The position numbers and the translations under genes are program-made. The notes under the pieces were generated by a model, which was given only the letters and a program-made list of their open reading frames with translations, was not told the origin of the DNA and did not search any database. From the NCBI GenBank assembly GCA_037176725.1, contig JAZBRS010000020.1:103682501-103746500 (forward strand): a DNA stretch of 64,000 bases, given 5' to 3'. Source of the DNA: Posidonia oceanica (taxonomy: Eukaryota; Streptophyta; Magnoliopsida; Alismatales; Posidoniaceae). Shown here one piece after another: positions 44,290-57,745 of the stretch (position 1 is the stretch's first letter; each line of letters begins with the position of its first letter).

Positions 44290-45420
44290 TCTATCAACCG
44301 GAAGCGATAGTTTACAGTCCTATCAACCGGAGGCGATAGTTTACGGTCCTATCAACCAGAGAGTGCAGTTGTGAGTGATAGTTCTTGGATATCAGCCGTA
44401 AAATATGATTGTGTAGGATAGTTTACGGTCCTTTCAACCGGAGAGCGATAGTTTACGGGCCTATCAACCAGGAGCAATAGTTTACGGGCCTATCACCCGA
44501 GAGCGATAGTTTACGGTCCTATCAACCGGAGAGTGCAGTTGTGAGTGATAGTTACTGGATATCAGCCGTAAAACATGATTGTGCAGGATAGTTTACGGTC
44601 CTATCAACCGGAGAGCGATAGTTTACGGGCCTATCAATCGGGAGCGATAGTTTACGGGCCTATCAACCGAGAGCGATAGTTTACGGTCCTATCAACTGGA
44701 AGCACAATCCATGAGTGATAGTTACTGGTTATCAGCCGTATAACGCAAATGCCCGCGATAGTTTACGGTCATATCAACCGGAGAGCGATAGTTTACGGTC
44801 CTATCAACCGGAAGCCATAGTTTACGGGCCTATCAACCGGGAGCGATAGTTTACGGGCCTATCAACCGGAAAGGGCATTTGCGAGTGATAGTTACTGGAT
44901 ATCAGCCGTATAATATGATTGGCGCAGCGATAGTTTACAGTCCTATCAACCGGAAGCGATAGTTTACGGGCCTATCAACCGGGAGCGATAGTTTTCGAGC
45001 CTATCAACCAGGAGCGATAGTTTACGGTCCTATCAACCGGAAAGCGCAATCATGAGGGATAGTTACTGGTTATCAGCCGTATAATGCAATTGCAGGTGAT
45101 AGTTTTGGATATCAGCCAAAGATGAGTTTTGGATCATCAGCCAGAGAATGATAGTTTACGGTCCTATCAACCGGAAAGAGCAATTGCAAGGGATAGTTAC
45201 TGGATATCAGCCATATAACGTAATTGCAGGTGATAGTTTTGGATATCAGCCAAAGATGAGTTTTGGATCATCAGCCAGAGAATGATAGTTTACGGTCCTA
45301 TCAACTGGAAGCTGCAATTACGAGGTACAGTTACTGGATGTCAACCGTATAACACAACTACGGGATAGTTTTGGATATCAGCCAAAGATGATAGTTTACG
45401 GTCCTATCAACCGGAAAGAG
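44290..45420. repeat. Mixed hairpin array (types 2-5), element C
   Basis: Reverse-strand copies such as GATAGTTTACGGTCCTATC, GATAGTTACTGGATATC and GATGAGTTTTGGATCATC. The array continues at 17608-17654, across element B. Confidence 0.92.
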
Positions 45421-45423
45421 AGG

Positions 45424-45476
45424 TGATTGATTGATTGATTGATAATTGATTGATTGATTGATTGGTTGAGAAAAGG

Positions 45477-45513
<37 letters not shown>

Positions 45514-45545
45514 GATTGATTGAGGATTGATTGATTGATCGATTG
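45424..45545. repeat. (GATT)n simple repeat, element C
   Basis: Complement of the CAAT tract found in A and B, at the same relative position. Confidence 0.9.
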
Positions 45546-45548
45546 AAT

Positions 45549-45823
45549 GATAAGATATCGGACTTATCGGCCGGCAAATGAATAAAAGAAATAGAATGAT
45601 AAGATATCGGACTTATCGGCCGGCAAATGAATAGAATGATAAGATGTTGGACTTATCAGCCGGCAAATGAATAGAATGATAAGATATCGGACTTATCGGT
45701 CGGCAAATGAATAGAATGATAAGATATCGGACTTATCAGCCGGCAAATGAATGGAATGATAAGATATCAGACTTATCAGGCGGCAAAGAGAGGATGAAAG
45801 AATGATAAGATATCGGACTTATC
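45549..45823. repeat. Type-1 hairpin array, element C (7 copies)
   Basis: Seven copies of GATAAGATATCGGACTTATC (reverse strand of the unit in A and B) at about 45549, 45598, 45638, 45678, 45718, 45758 and 45804. One variant reads GATAAGATGTTGGACTTATC. Confidence 0.93.
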
Positions 45824-45927
45824 GGCTGGCAAATGAATGAGTTTCGCGAGAGCGAATCATCCCATGATACCAGGAATATCACGGGGGAAAGAGAGGGGGA
45901 ATGATACCAAGGGGCGATCAAAAGATG

Positions 45928-45954
45928 CCCCTGGTATCAGGATGATGCCAGGGG
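45928..45954. repeat. 12-bp hairpin, element C (one mismatch)
   Basis: CCCCTGGTATCA-GGA-TGATGCCAGGGG; a single A-to-G change leaves a G-T pair on one RNA strand. Confidence 0.88.
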
Positions 45955-46329
45955 TTGGCCAGTGCATCCTTGGCATCAAAAACAGAGGGTGAAGGCAAAA
46001 CTGACATGTTTGCCAGACGAGTAGTTTGGGATACCAGCCCGGTGAAGATCCGAATGACGGTGCTCAGCGGCTTTGCTTGCTTGAACGGCGTGGGTCAGCA
46101 CTCGGATTGGTTGAAGAGGACTTTCCTGCGGTGTTTGGCAGCAAGTCTGGCCAGGGGCCCTGCAGATATGATTGATATGATTATGCATGCACTTGAAGCA
46201 GGTTTGGAAGGCAAACAGGTGGCTCAGAACGCTCAAAACGCTTTTGTATTGATAGAACTTGATTACATGCCTATGACAGGCTAAGAGATACAGCATAAGA
46301 CAAAACAGGCAGACAGCTACATAGATGCT

Positions 46330-47532
46330 CTAGTCGGTCCGCACCTTCTTTGCCCTTCTCGAGTCAGGGAACTAGGGAGCGCCAGGAGGTATCTCACTGA
46401 TGGGCCAGAACACTTGTACCTCTGTCAGATATTCAGGAGTGCATCCCGAGCCTTGCGCAGATGCTAAGTCAGTAGATCGCACTCCATGCTGCATAAGATC
46501 AGCCAGCTTAGTTGTAGCAGATGTTGAGCCGAATGGATATGTCTGGAGAAGCCTTGGGGCAGTGCTGTCTATGAAGGCGCCCTACTGGAGGCCGAACTGC
46601 CGCATGACCCGGATGGGATGATACTCCACGCCTCCGGTGAATCCAGGCAGCACCACAAGTCGCGCATCGCGGGTGTCGAAGAATATAGTAAAAGGCTCAG
46701 CCGTAGATGAAATGATGCGCCATGTGACAGTGTCGTCCGTCAGCTCAAATAGTTTCTTGTATTCTTCTGGGACGCTCTTGATTTTTCTGGCATGGCCGCT
46801 GTTGCAATATGTCTCAATAGCATTGCCCCGGGGGCGTAGTATATTCAGTTCAAGATGTGCAGCCAGCCAGATCTGCACTAGCACTCCGCAGCCGTGGAAG
46901 TAGCGGCAGCAGTGAGAGATGCGGTCCAGCCTACAGTATGTCTCAGCTAAGACAACTGGTGCTAGGTCTATCTGCCTAGTCACCACAGCTAGTGCGATTT
47001 CAGCAATTTCTATCGCAACGGTCATCCGGCCATGAGTGAATATCAGCTCTCCAAGAAATCGGGTGACAAATCTCCGAAGCCACAGATCATCTTCGAGCTC
47101 AGCACGCTTGTCTATGATCTCGTCAAAGTAATGCAGGCGCAGCATGGGCGTAAGGCCACTGGTGCAGATCAGTCTTTGTTGGCACCGGTCAGTAGATAGC
47201 CCAGATAGCTTGCAGAGGACGGCTATGTACTTGTCACGCCTCATGAAGATGGGCGGTCCCATTAGCCGAAAGAAGCCACAGATGCGGCGCACCTCTTCCA
47301 GTGTTGGTGTCAGCTCTATCCTTCCGAAGCGGAAGACATGGTGCGCCGGCTTCCAGAATCTTGCGGCAGCGCACAGGAGGTGTCGGCTTACTTCGACATC
47401 AACCGCCTTCAGCAGTTTTGTTGGTATGCCCCAGAGGCACAGCTTCTCATAGTCTTCCTGGGTAAGCTTGCCAATCCAACCCCGTAAGGCTTCAGAACAG
47501 TGCACTGGGGTCTCAAGAGTAAGATAACCCAT
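46330..47532 (-). pseudogene. Extra ORF of element C (DUF7745 / plant-mobile-domain-like), 400 codons, disrupted
   Basis: Starts MGYLTLETPVHCSEALRGW at 47532 and is open for 316 codons to TAG 46582-46584 (CAG in A). Homology continues in frame (GAFIDSTAPRLLQ, TPEYLTEVQVFWPI) to the common TAG at 46330-46332, with one more stop near 46378. The full span is again exactly 1203 bp with no indel. Close to A's copy. Motifs match: FWKPAHHVFRFGR, ELTPTLEEVRRICGF, FLGELIFTHG. The HRCRHFH cluster of A and B reads HCCRYFH here. Confidence 0.83.
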
Positions 47533-48925
47533 GGCACAGGCCGCAGGGTGAAACAGACAGATGCTGCAGATTCTCCAAGGTACCTATTATCGATGCTGTA
47601 GATAGTCAGATTACTCAGGCATATAATCTCTAACTGAAAATAGAATCTGAAGCTGGTAAAGCAGTTCAATAGATATTTAGTAGCTAATATCAGAACAAAG
47701 TAGCTAAGCACACATAAGTAGGGGTAATTCTGTTGACGGGGGCGAGGACTGACAGGAGATCTGGACCAGTGCAGCTCGAGCGGCGTCAACGTGTGCTTGG
47801 CAAGAGTACTGTCTCAGAACCGAGGCAAGTTGCAGATTGGAATGATTGGAAAGAGGGAAAGATGATTGGGAGATGCAGGTATGCATGATGCAGGTTGATA
47901 TGCTTGGGATATGATTAGTATGCTATGCCTCCAGCATACGGGGTACTTTGGTGCCTGCTGCAGAGGAAGGGAGTGGTCCCTGATTCACTGGGTCCTACTT
48001 GGACTCTTAACTTGCTGGTGGCACTCCGGAATGGGTGTTGGCAGTATTCAGGCAGTGATGTGGTGAGGACAGGTTACCTGCCGAACTCTCAGAACCTACA
48101 CCTACTTTTTCTACTCTCTCTTTTTGTTTTCTCGCTCGTGGGTGTGCAGGCTTTCTCTACCCCTATCTAGGAGATGGTAAGTGTTTGGTTTTGAGGTGGG
48201 AGGTTGTGGGCCTTAGGCTTACACCCTTGGTTCCTTCTAAGGTACGGGGGGATAATATTGCCTACATTTTTGGGCTGATTTTTGTCCAACCCTTTTCTTT
48301 TTCTCTTTCTTTTTTCTTTGCTTATTTTTTTTCTTTTTTTTTTGCTTGTTTGACTTCTTTTTCTTCTTTTTTCAGGCTTTGCTATCCCCATTTTGGAGGC
48401 AAAAAGGAAGGGTGCTTAGGTTGTAATGGATGTGGCCTTTGGGTCTCCTCTGATATGAGCTGAAGGAGCAGGGTTAGACTGCACACCCCTATCTCTGGGG
48501 CCGGCTTCTGTCTTCGCCTTTTGTTTCTTTTGATATGCCCAAGCCTAGATGTCTATTCTCTCTTCTTTGAACTCACATCCTAGCATTTTTTCTCCCTCAG
48601 AAGTGTATGTCCTATGAGTTTGGGCAGGTCACCTGTCCTGATTGGTGGTGGCTCCCTTACTAGCTAAGACGTCTGAGTAGCGTCAGGTGAGGCAAGGTGG
48701 ACTCCTTCCAGAGCAGGCAAGCACTTCCGATTTTCATCACTGGGCAGAAAATGCAATACATGATTTGTGAGGATGACGATGATGATTTGAAAATAGATGA
48801 TGTTTGGAATGGACGAAATGCGATGGAAATGTAAGAGAAGGGTAGAAGAAGCATAAGCAAATGTATAGGGATAGAAATGTAGAAAGCAAGATAGAAGATG
48901 CGGGTAGGAATGAGAATGCAAGTGA
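47533..48925 (-). other. Spacer between pol and extra ORF, element C
   Basis: Noncoding, with the polypurine tract appearing as a T-rich run on the plus strand (about 48285-48385). The conserved ATAATAG/GTACC lies just upstream of the extra ORF (near 47580). Confidence 0.7.
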
Positions 48926-48989
48926 TTAGATGGGGGAGAAGCATCTGCAACGGGGCTGCCCTGGGTATTGATAGTACTTCTTGAGGTAG

Positions 48990-50060
48990 CATAGGTTGAC
49001 GGGCTCAGACTGCTCAACCTGATCCATGTCCTCAAGAGTTACAGCGCCGCCCGAAAAGACTTGTTTGACCACGAAGGGGCCACGCCAGTTAGGTCGGAAT
49101 TTCCCTCGACCATCAGGCAAGTGAATGGCACGCAGAACAAGGTCCCCTGATCGGAAGCCTCTTGACTGAACCTTCTTCAAGTATGAACTGGCCATTCTCT
49201 TCTGGTAGCAGTGAGCATTATGCATAGCTTGCAGTCTATGCTCATCAATCAGATTCAGTTGGACGTAGCGGTCTTCAACCCATTCTGCTTCTTCCAACTC
49301 AGCTTCACGCAGGATCTGCAGCGATGGAATCTCTACCTCAATAGGCAACACCGCCTCCATGCCATACACTAGAGAATATGGGGTGGCACCCGTTGAAGTC
49401 CGGGCAGATGTCCTATACGCCCAGAGTGCGTAAGGAAGCTTGTCGTGCCGGTCCTTATGAGTTTTCGCCATCTTCTTCAAGATTTTAACCAGGTTTTTGT
49501 TGGCGGACTCTACTGCACCGTTCATCTACAGCCGATAAGGTGAGGATCTGTAGTGTTTGATACTGAAACTCTGCAGATAGTCTTCGATCCTCTTAGCAAT
49601 GAAATTTGTGCCATTATCAGATATGATCGCATGCGGGACCCCATACCGGGCTATGATATTGTTTCTGATAAACTTTTCTGTAGCCACGGCAGTTACTGTT
49701 TTGTAAGAAGTCGCTTCCACCCACTTGGTAAAGTAATCAATCGCTACCAGAATGTAACGATGACCATTGGAAGCTGCAGGGTGGATGGCGCCAATGACAT
49801 CAATCCCCCAGGTGGAGAAGGGCCACGGCGATGACATGCTATGCAATTCTTGTGGGGGCGCCCGAATGAAGTTGCCATGCACTTGGCAGTTGTGGCATCT
49901 GCGCACGAACCGGCAGTAGTCTGCTTCCATAGTTAGCCAAAAGTATCCTTGAAGCATTATCTTCTTGGCCAGGAGGACGCCGTTCATGTGCGAGCCGCAG
50001 GTCCCTGCATGCACTTGAAGCATCAGTGCATCAGCCTCTGATTTGTTCAAGCAACACAGG
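48990..50060 (-). other. Integrase region, element C
   Basis: HHCC module intact (VHAGTCGSH ... RRCHNC), then GIDVIG, IISDNGTNF and, after TAG 49526-49528, VESANKN and the GPF module. The TAG replaces the same Gln codon as the TAG in A (3339-3341). Confidence 0.88.
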
Positions 50061-50264
50061 AGCATTTGATTGTATGATCTTCTGTACAACTGTCCCGCCC
50101 CTAATACATACTTTGACGCCAGACGCGTCAGAGTTCTTTTGTCTGCTGCTGAGGTACCGAGTGGAAAGCTGCCAGTCTCCAGGAAATCTTTTATATCTTG
50201 ATACCAGGGCTGCTCCTCTGCGGGATCTGCCTCTTCTATGTTCATACAGTGTGCAGGCTGCTAT

Positions 50265-50690
50265 ATGCGAGTAACAGATACATCCACTGTGCTGTCTTCA
50301 GGTATGCTAAGCCAGGACGCCAAGGTTGCCAACGCATCTGCATATGCATTCCTTGCTCGGTTCATGTATGTGAAGCGAATGCTTGCAAACTGTTCTATCA
50401 GCTTTAGCAGGTGTTCATGATATGGCAGTAGCTTTGGATCTTTTGTCCTCCACTCGCCATTGACTTGAGAGATCACCAGCATAGCATCGCCATGCACCAG
50501 CAGCTTCTGCACCTCATGCTCGAGGGCGACATTCAGTCCTAAGATGCATGCCTCATATTCTGCCTCGTTGTTGGTGCATCTGAAGGTCAGCTTCCTGGCG
50601 AAGGGAATCATCTGTCCCTGAGGTGTTGTCAGCACCGTGCCTATGCCTCGGCCTTTCTTGTTCACAGCACCATCAAAGTATAACTGCCAT
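50265..50690 (-). other. Archaeal-type RNase H (aRNH), element C
   Basis: All four expected catalytic acidic residues are visible (YFDG, NNEAEYEA, HGDAML, YADALA), unlike A (last Asp to Asn) and B (first Asp to Val). A stop lies upstream near 50700 and another just after at 50261. Confidence 0.85.
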
Positions 50691-51423
50691 TGTTCGTTAT
50701 CTTAAGGGTCTTTCTCTTCAGAGTCCGCCAATGTCTTCATCTGGAAACTGCGTCTGGAGTGGCTGATATTTAGGCAGTGGGAGATCAGCAAGATGGTCTG
50801 CCATAGCTTGGCCCTTCATGGACTTCTGAGTGACAAAGGTAATGTCGTACTGAGACAGTAACACCTGCCACTTAACACATCTGCCTACCATGGCCTGTTT
50901 CTGAAAGAGGAACTTGATAGGATCATGCCGGCACAAGAGCTGAACTGGGTACGCCATCATGTAATGCCTTAGTTTCTGTGCAGCCCAGACAAGAGATAGG
51001 CAGGTCTTCTCCATTGTACTGTACCTGGCTTCGCATTTATTGAACTTCTTACTCAGGTAGTAAATGGCGCACTCCTTTCTGCCAGATTCATCATGTTGGC
51101 CCAAGACGGTGTCCATGGAATGCTGCGTGGTAGAAAGGTAGAGAAGTAAGGGTCTCCCTAGCATGGGGGGAACCAAGACAGGAGGCTTAATCAACAGCTG
51201 CTTGATCTTGGCAAATGCAGCCTGACACTCCTCGCTCCAATCAATCTGCGTATTCTTCTTCAGGAGCTTGAATAATGGCTCGCTGATGGACGTAAGCTGT
51301 GCAATGAAGCGACTGATATATTGTAAACGCCCAAGCAGACCCCTGACCTCCTTTTCAGTCCGAGGGGGTGGCATATCCACGATGGCTTTGGCCTTCATCG
51401 GGTCCACTTCAATCCCCCTTTGG

Positions 51424-52045
51424 CTAACAACCCAGTAGTTTGCCAGAAGACACCCCGAATATACATTTATTGGGGTTGAGGCGCAACTTGTACTTCCGCA
51501 GACAGTCAAAGAGCTTCTTCAAGCAGGCTAGATGATCCTCAGGTTCTTTGGTTTTAGCAATCATATCGTCCACGTATACCTCCACCTCTTGGTGCATGAG
51601 ATCGTGGAACAGCGCAGTCATGGCCCTCTGGTAGGTTGCGCCAGCATTCTTCAGCCCGAACGGCATAACTTGGTAGCAGAATACTCCCCAAGGGGTGATA
51701 AATGAAGTCTTTTCCATGTCTTCTTCTACCATTTTGATCTGGTTATAACCGGAAAAGCCGTCCATGAATGAGAGCATCTTGTGGCCCGCCGTATTGTCGA
51801 CTAGAACGTCAATGTGAGGCAATGGGAAGTCGTCCTTGGGACTTGTCTTGTTCAGCTCCCTATAGTCGATGCAAATCCAGACTCGGCCATCTTTCTTGGG
51901 CACAGGTACAATGTTTGCCAGCCACTCAGGATAAAGGACGACCTTCAGGAAATTGACTCTGTGCTGTTTCATGATCTCTTCTTTGATCATAAGCAGCCAC
52001 TGCGGTCGCCATCTTCTCAGCTTCTGCTTTACTAGCTTGGCATCT
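51424..52045 (-). other. Reverse transcriptase domain, element C
   Basis: VPVPKKDGRVWICIDYRELN, SFMDGFSGYNQIK, FGLKNAGATYQRAM and YVDDM (about 51565-51580) are intact. A 5-nt deletion after SSGKLLG (near 51440) breaks the frame at the RT/RNase H connection. Confidence 0.9.
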
Positions 52046-53579
52046 GGATTCAAGGGCAAATTGTGCACCACTATTTCTATGTCAAGGCCAACCATATCTT
52101 CGTAACTCCAAGCGAAGACATCCGCATACTTATTCAAGAATGCGATGAACTCTGCTCGAGCCTGGGGGGACAGTTGGGCACTGATGCGAACTTCTCTGAC
52201 TTCCTCAGCTATGCCGATATTAACAACCTCTGTTTCTTCATCAACATGGAGGTTGGGGCCTTCTAGATCGTCGTGATAGGGTCGGAACTTGGGCAATGGT
52301 TCATCAATCTCATCCTCGCCCGTATCATCCTCCTCTCCATAGGCAACAAGTTCTAAGAGGATCTCTTTCTCAAAAGAAGGATTTGTGATGTCAAAAGAGT
52401 GTATATGTTTCGCTGCTTGGCCCTGGTGACGCTTCAGGATGGTCACGCTTACTCGAGTGTTCTTGTAGCCTCGGTGCGCGACCTCCGTCCTGACAACTTC
52501 CTCTGTTTGCTCTGGCCTGACTGATTCTGCTGGGTGCTCTGTTGATGCTGCTGAAGGCCCTGCTGATTCTGTCACTGATACTGCTGATGGCCTTGCTACT
52601 AAGGCTGCTGACAATCCTGTTACTGATTCTGCTTTCTGCTCTATTGCTGCTACTATTTGGACTGCTAGTGCTTCCTCCTTCAAGTCTTCTAGTGTGCTTG
52701 TGGAGGGCATGTCGGACTGGCAGCTGGTCTGGGCACTGTCGCTTGCTACACTGCCCAAGTGAGGCATGTGCTGCACAAACCACCTAGACCTGCCTTCTGA
52801 TTGCAAAGTGATGAGCTCATCTGGTCTAGGGGAGTCCGACGCTGCTGAGTCTTCTTCTAAAACCATGATAGAGGCGTGGTCTTCCTGCAGAGGAGGGTTC
52901 GTAACCATGGCTTTCCCTTTCCTTTCCGCAGCTTGATGCTCTACCAGGTCTTCTACTATTGACTTGAGCTGTTCCTGATAAAGTAGCTCTAAGTCTGACA
53001 TCCACGAATCGACCTAGGCTTCTACCGTCACTCCTTCCTCCTCATCCGAGGGTGAATCGACGTAGTAGGCGCCGGGGGCCTACGGCTCTGGCCTGGCTGC
53101 AAGACGGATTACCGCCTTTGATGTTTGCATGGTCTGGCTCACGGGCGTGCCTGATTGCGGTAGCTTCAGCATCGGAGATCCAAATAGACTGGTCAGCGGA
53201 GCCGCAGATGGGTACGCTGCCAGGGTCACTGTTGCAGTTGGAGGGCAGGTAGAGGTGCTCTTCTGGGGTCCCAAGGGTTGGGAGGCTATGCTGTTCAACT
53301 GGACCTCTGCATCTGGTTGTGACAGTGAGGGTGCTGCCTTTGACGCCATGGGGCCTGCCACGAGAGTTGCTGTTTTGCGGTAGGAAGATGTGTAGCGGAC
53401 TACGCCGGCTACATTCTTTGTGATGCGGCTGCTAAAGTGGGCCGAGTCGTGCAGCTGACTGAATTCACAGACCGTCCCTCCAGAGAGAGTGACAGCGGTA
53501 CTAATGCGACTACAACCGCAGGCAGCCTGCTTGATTGTGCCTGAAGGAGTGTCCCTGATTTCTGAGCTGCTGCTGCTGC

Positions 53580-54600
53580 TTATGCTTGTGATACAGATGT
53601 GGTTGCAGAAATGTGAAAGCTTGTCAGTTCTACCACAGGACCTGCTAAGTTGTCTGCTGTATCTGTTGAGGGTAGGGCCAAACAAATCAACCGTGGTGCT
53701 TCTGTGCTGACCAGAGCTTTGCCATCAGTTGGGACTGCCTTTACTGCGCCAGACTGCTCCTCATCCAAGTAGTAGTCCTCAATGCAGACCCAATCTTCTG
53801 CCGGCACCGCAGCTTGACCATCTGTTGATCCCAGAATTCCTACACTGGTGAAGTTAGTGAGGTCCCCGGGGATGACCGGCTTCTGATCTTTCAGTTGAAA
53901 GCAGTGATCTTCATTGGGCTTGGGCTCATAATCGAGGCCTTCAGATTTCCTCTGCTCTACCGCTACAATCAGCTCTACGATCTCCTGGCCGTGTCGCCCA
54001 AGCAATGTACCCTTTATGTAACCCCATCTGTGACATACATTCTCGACCATTCGAAAGGGGTTGCTATAAACAGTCAAGGAGTTGACGCGTTCAAGATCAG
54101 GAATGAAGTTGACCGGCTCACACCGATTAACGCGATACAAAGCATCGGAAGTTTCAGGGTCAAAAGAGATGGTTTGTGAAGAGACAGGGGAGACTGCCTT
54201 GATCCGCTCCTTCTCAAAGTTCTCCGCCATGACGACATTGACATCATCACCGTGACGGTACTTTATCATGCGATGGAGGGTCGAGGGAAGGACCTGATGC
54301 TTGTGGAGCCAAGGGCGCCCAAGCAGAAAGTTGAAGTTTGGCTTCAAGTCGACGACATAGAATTCCACATCGAATACGACCGGGCCAATGGCAAGAGGAA
54401 TAATCAGGATCCCTAGTGCATCATGGTGGGTATTGTCAAAAGCTGTCATTCCTTTCACGGCTGGTGTGATATCCTCGGCTTTGAATCCGATCTTAGTTGC
54501 AGTACGCAAGGGGCAGACGTTAAGGCCTAACCCGTTATCAACCAGCGTTAGAGGAATGCGAAAGTTTTTGAACTGAACTGTGACGAACAGGGGTTGATTG
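53580..54600 (-). other. Protease domain and start of spacer, element C
   Basis: Active-site region LVDNGLGLN (Ser of DNGS replaced by Leu, near 54535), second motif LLGRPWLHKH intact. Followed by RMVENVCHRWGYIKG, the segment that is frameshifted in B. Confidence 0.83.
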
Positions 54601-57600
54601 TGATTAATCCCTGCCGAAGGCAGTTCATCACTTGTAAAAGAGATGACCTAGGGCTCCGCAATCATCCCTACCATACTTTCCAAGGCCGAAGGCTCAATAG
54701 ATTGGGACACACAGGCGGCTTGGAACACGCGAAGAAAAGCTTCACGATGTTCGGCAAAGGTGTGGATCAGGTTCCAAATGGAAATGTCAGCTTTGACCTT
54801 CTTAAGTTGGGAAGTTATGTCAGCCTTAGGTTGATTTTTCTTGGCAGCAGGAGGGGTAGCTTTGGCAAGCTCTAAAGAGACAGTCACAGGGGACTGGGTA
54901 AAGGCCTAGCTTGCTACAGGTTGGGCAGGGATTTGGCTTACTATAGGCTAACTAAAGGCCGGGTCTACTATGGGTTGGCTAGAGGGTGGGGGCATAGCAG
55001 GTTCTAGGTAGTTTGGCCTAAGTACTGGTGCTGGGGGTCTGTAGACCCTCCCCGATTGCGTTACTTCCGCACACATTTCTGTGGTGTAGCTGTAAGGTAC
55101 GCGATGGGTATCCTGAGTTAAATCAATAACCACAGGAGCACGTTCTGCGAGCATAGGAGGGGTTACAGGGGTGCCTACTGGATACTGAGGAGAAAGGTAA
55201 GGTTGTTGGGGTGGGAAGGCAGGGGTTGACTGAGGTCTGCCTAAAAGGTGTACAGGGGATCCTAACTGAGGCCACCCTAAGAGGTGGACAGGGGATCTAG
55301 GCTGGGCCCTAGCTAGGAGGTGTATAGGGGGTTGAGCTTGAGGAAGCATAGCAGGGGGCGCGAAGGGGCGCTCCGGCCTGGCACGCAGTCGAATCATGTG
55401 AACTCCTAACTCGGAGCCGGCAACAGCCGCAAGATAGAGATCTACAGGAAAAGGCTCAGAGATATTAGAGATAAGATCAGAAGGGTCTATTACAGATGTA
55501 GTAGGCCCAGAAGGAAAAACAAAGTGAATGCCTGAGGTTCCTGCCCCTCCCGGATAAGAGTGCTCCGGTAGAGGTTGGCGGACGATGCCAGAATGAGGGG
55601 GAACAGCTGAATGAGTAGATGCATGAGCGTGTGCTTGAGTGGATGCCTCGTGCGTGTCGATCACAATCGTTCCCGATTCGATCAAGTCCTAAATAGCGTT
55701 CCGCAGGGAGTAGCAATTATCCGTCGAGTGCTCGACGCTTCGATGGAAATTGTAAAAGAGGTTCGCCTTAAACCAATGCGGCAAGGGATTTGGGGGCAGG
55801 CAAACCTCTGGGAACTTCAGGAGCAATGCAACCTTTGGCAGGATGGCCGTGAGCGGTTCCACCAGTGGGGCGAACTTCCGCTTCTTAGTGGGTGGCCTCC
55901 TTTACCTCTGGTAAGAGTCTTGCTGATCCAGTGGGGCAGGGTAGACCGGTCTAGCGGTGGTAGTGATCTGTGGTGTAGGTGGATTCCTAGGTGCAGGAGC
56001 ATACACCATCAAAGCTGGGGCAGGTCGGGATTGCAAGTGAACAGGCACAGCAGGAGAATCGACGAATGCAACAGCAGCCTTTGGCGAGTCTTTTTTCGTG
56101 GGACGGTTGTTGCTGCTACCGCTGCTGTTGTTGTTGGAAGTGCTGCTATTGGCACTGTTACTGTTGATCGCGGCCTGCTTAGCGAATGCAGAGATAGTAG
56201 GGAAGTTGCCACTCCGCAAAGAACTCTCCACGCGCACTCCAACTCGGATAAGCACTGCAAAAGTAGTGACAGGTTGAATACTAAGCAGAGCCCCGAGAGA
56301 TGGCTGTGCCCCCTTAATAACGATCTCAATAGACTCCTCGTCAGAGGGTCTATCTCGGACCTGTGAAGCAAGGGCGCGCTAACGGCCGATGTACTCCCCG
56401 AACGGCTCGCTGGGATTCTGCTTGGTTGCGATCAAGTCCGCGTGCTTTGGAACTAGATCGAGGTTGAAGGAGTATTGTTCCAGCAACGCCTGACTGAGGT
56501 CGTTCCAAGTCTTGATGGCTGACATATCAAGCGACGTGAACCACTTGAGTGCCGGCCTGGTTAAGCTCTTCTGGAACTAGCGGATCAGCAACCTCTCGTC
56601 AGCCTGAAGCTGAGTGAGATTACCGCAATACGCCTTAGCCCCTACCATTATATTTGTCGAAGTCTGGGATTTTAAACTTCGGAGGGAGTACCGCCTCTGG
56701 AAAGCAACAGAGGTCTCGGAACTGGTAGGTCTGGTGCTCAGTACCCTGCACTAATCGTAGTGCCTTCTCCAAAACGTCCATCTGGTTGTTGATGGGGTCT
56801 GGATTTGCTGCCATAGGAGAGGGATCGGCAAGGGTAGTGAGCACATACGCCGAACGGGTCGCACTTAAGTGCTCCTCTGAATCTACCATAGCGTCGCCTG
56901 GTGGAGCAACGGGATGGTCGGCGTATCTATGCGCTGGAACTGTGTATGCAGGGATGTATGCAGGGTTCTGGGCCTGATGCAAGGGCGTAGATGACATGCT
57001 ATGCTGTGGTAGGGGTAGGATGCTGGAGCACCAGTTGCTGCCTGGGCGGGGTGCCAGACAGCGAGCCAGTGGGGTACTGCGCTCCAGCCAACCCAAAGGA
57101 CTGACCACCAAGGGGCAGAGGAGCATGTTATGCTAAGTGTTGTACAGAAGGAGGCGGCAAACGGGCCCCCATCGTCGGAACTGTGAGCAGTTGAGACGAT
57201 GGTCGTAGCGGAGGTGTAGCAGCAAATGCATAAAATGCAGGAACTGGCCTCAGGGGAACCTCAGAGGCGACAGGAGTGAAGGAGGGACGAACCAATAGAG
57301 CCATGCCCTGCAGTCTCTAGGCAAGCTCCATCAGATGCTGGTACTATGCCTCAAGCGTCCCATCAGCGGGAACGCTGAAGTGCAGTGTCAACGAACCTTG
57401 AGAAGCAAGCGGCACGGACACAGACTGTCCGGGAGGAATAGGTCCTACAGTGAGAGTCGCAACAGCGGTAGAAGGGATGTCAATGGTGACATATCCAGGG
57501 GAAGGAGGGGCCAATGGCGTCTCCGAAACGCGAGTAACGGTCATCAAGATAGACTCAGCGACCGGATCTGGAGGAATGGATGCTTGCCAATGTCCCGGGA

Positions 57601-57745
57601 CAAACTGAGAAACCAGAGGCGTCAGGGGAGGAAACCCTGGCATCAGAAGAGGAACAAAGGGGACTGAAGGAGCAACCGGAGGGACCGAAGCGGAAACACC
57701 CTTCGTGACAAGAGTAAAGAGAGGCTCACTAACGTACTGCGCCAT

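Larger units (their letters stand above)
48926..57745 (-). pseudogene. gag-pol polyprotein, element C, disrupted
   Basis: ATG at 57745 (MAQYVSEPLFTL). Gag, protease, spacer, RT, both RNases H and integrase are all recognisable. Breaks include a frame change between 57344 and 57126, a 17-nt deletion near 56640 in the Gag core, TAG at the conserved Gag Trp (near 56380), TAG near 54650, a frameshift near 53600, TAG near 53016, a 5-nt deletion near 51440, an 11-nt deletion near 50735, and stops near 50700, 50261 and 49526. The normal terminal TAG after YYQ has become a Tyr codon, so the last frame runs 10 codons further to 48926. Protease active site reads DNGLG instead of DNGSG. Confidence 0.92.
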
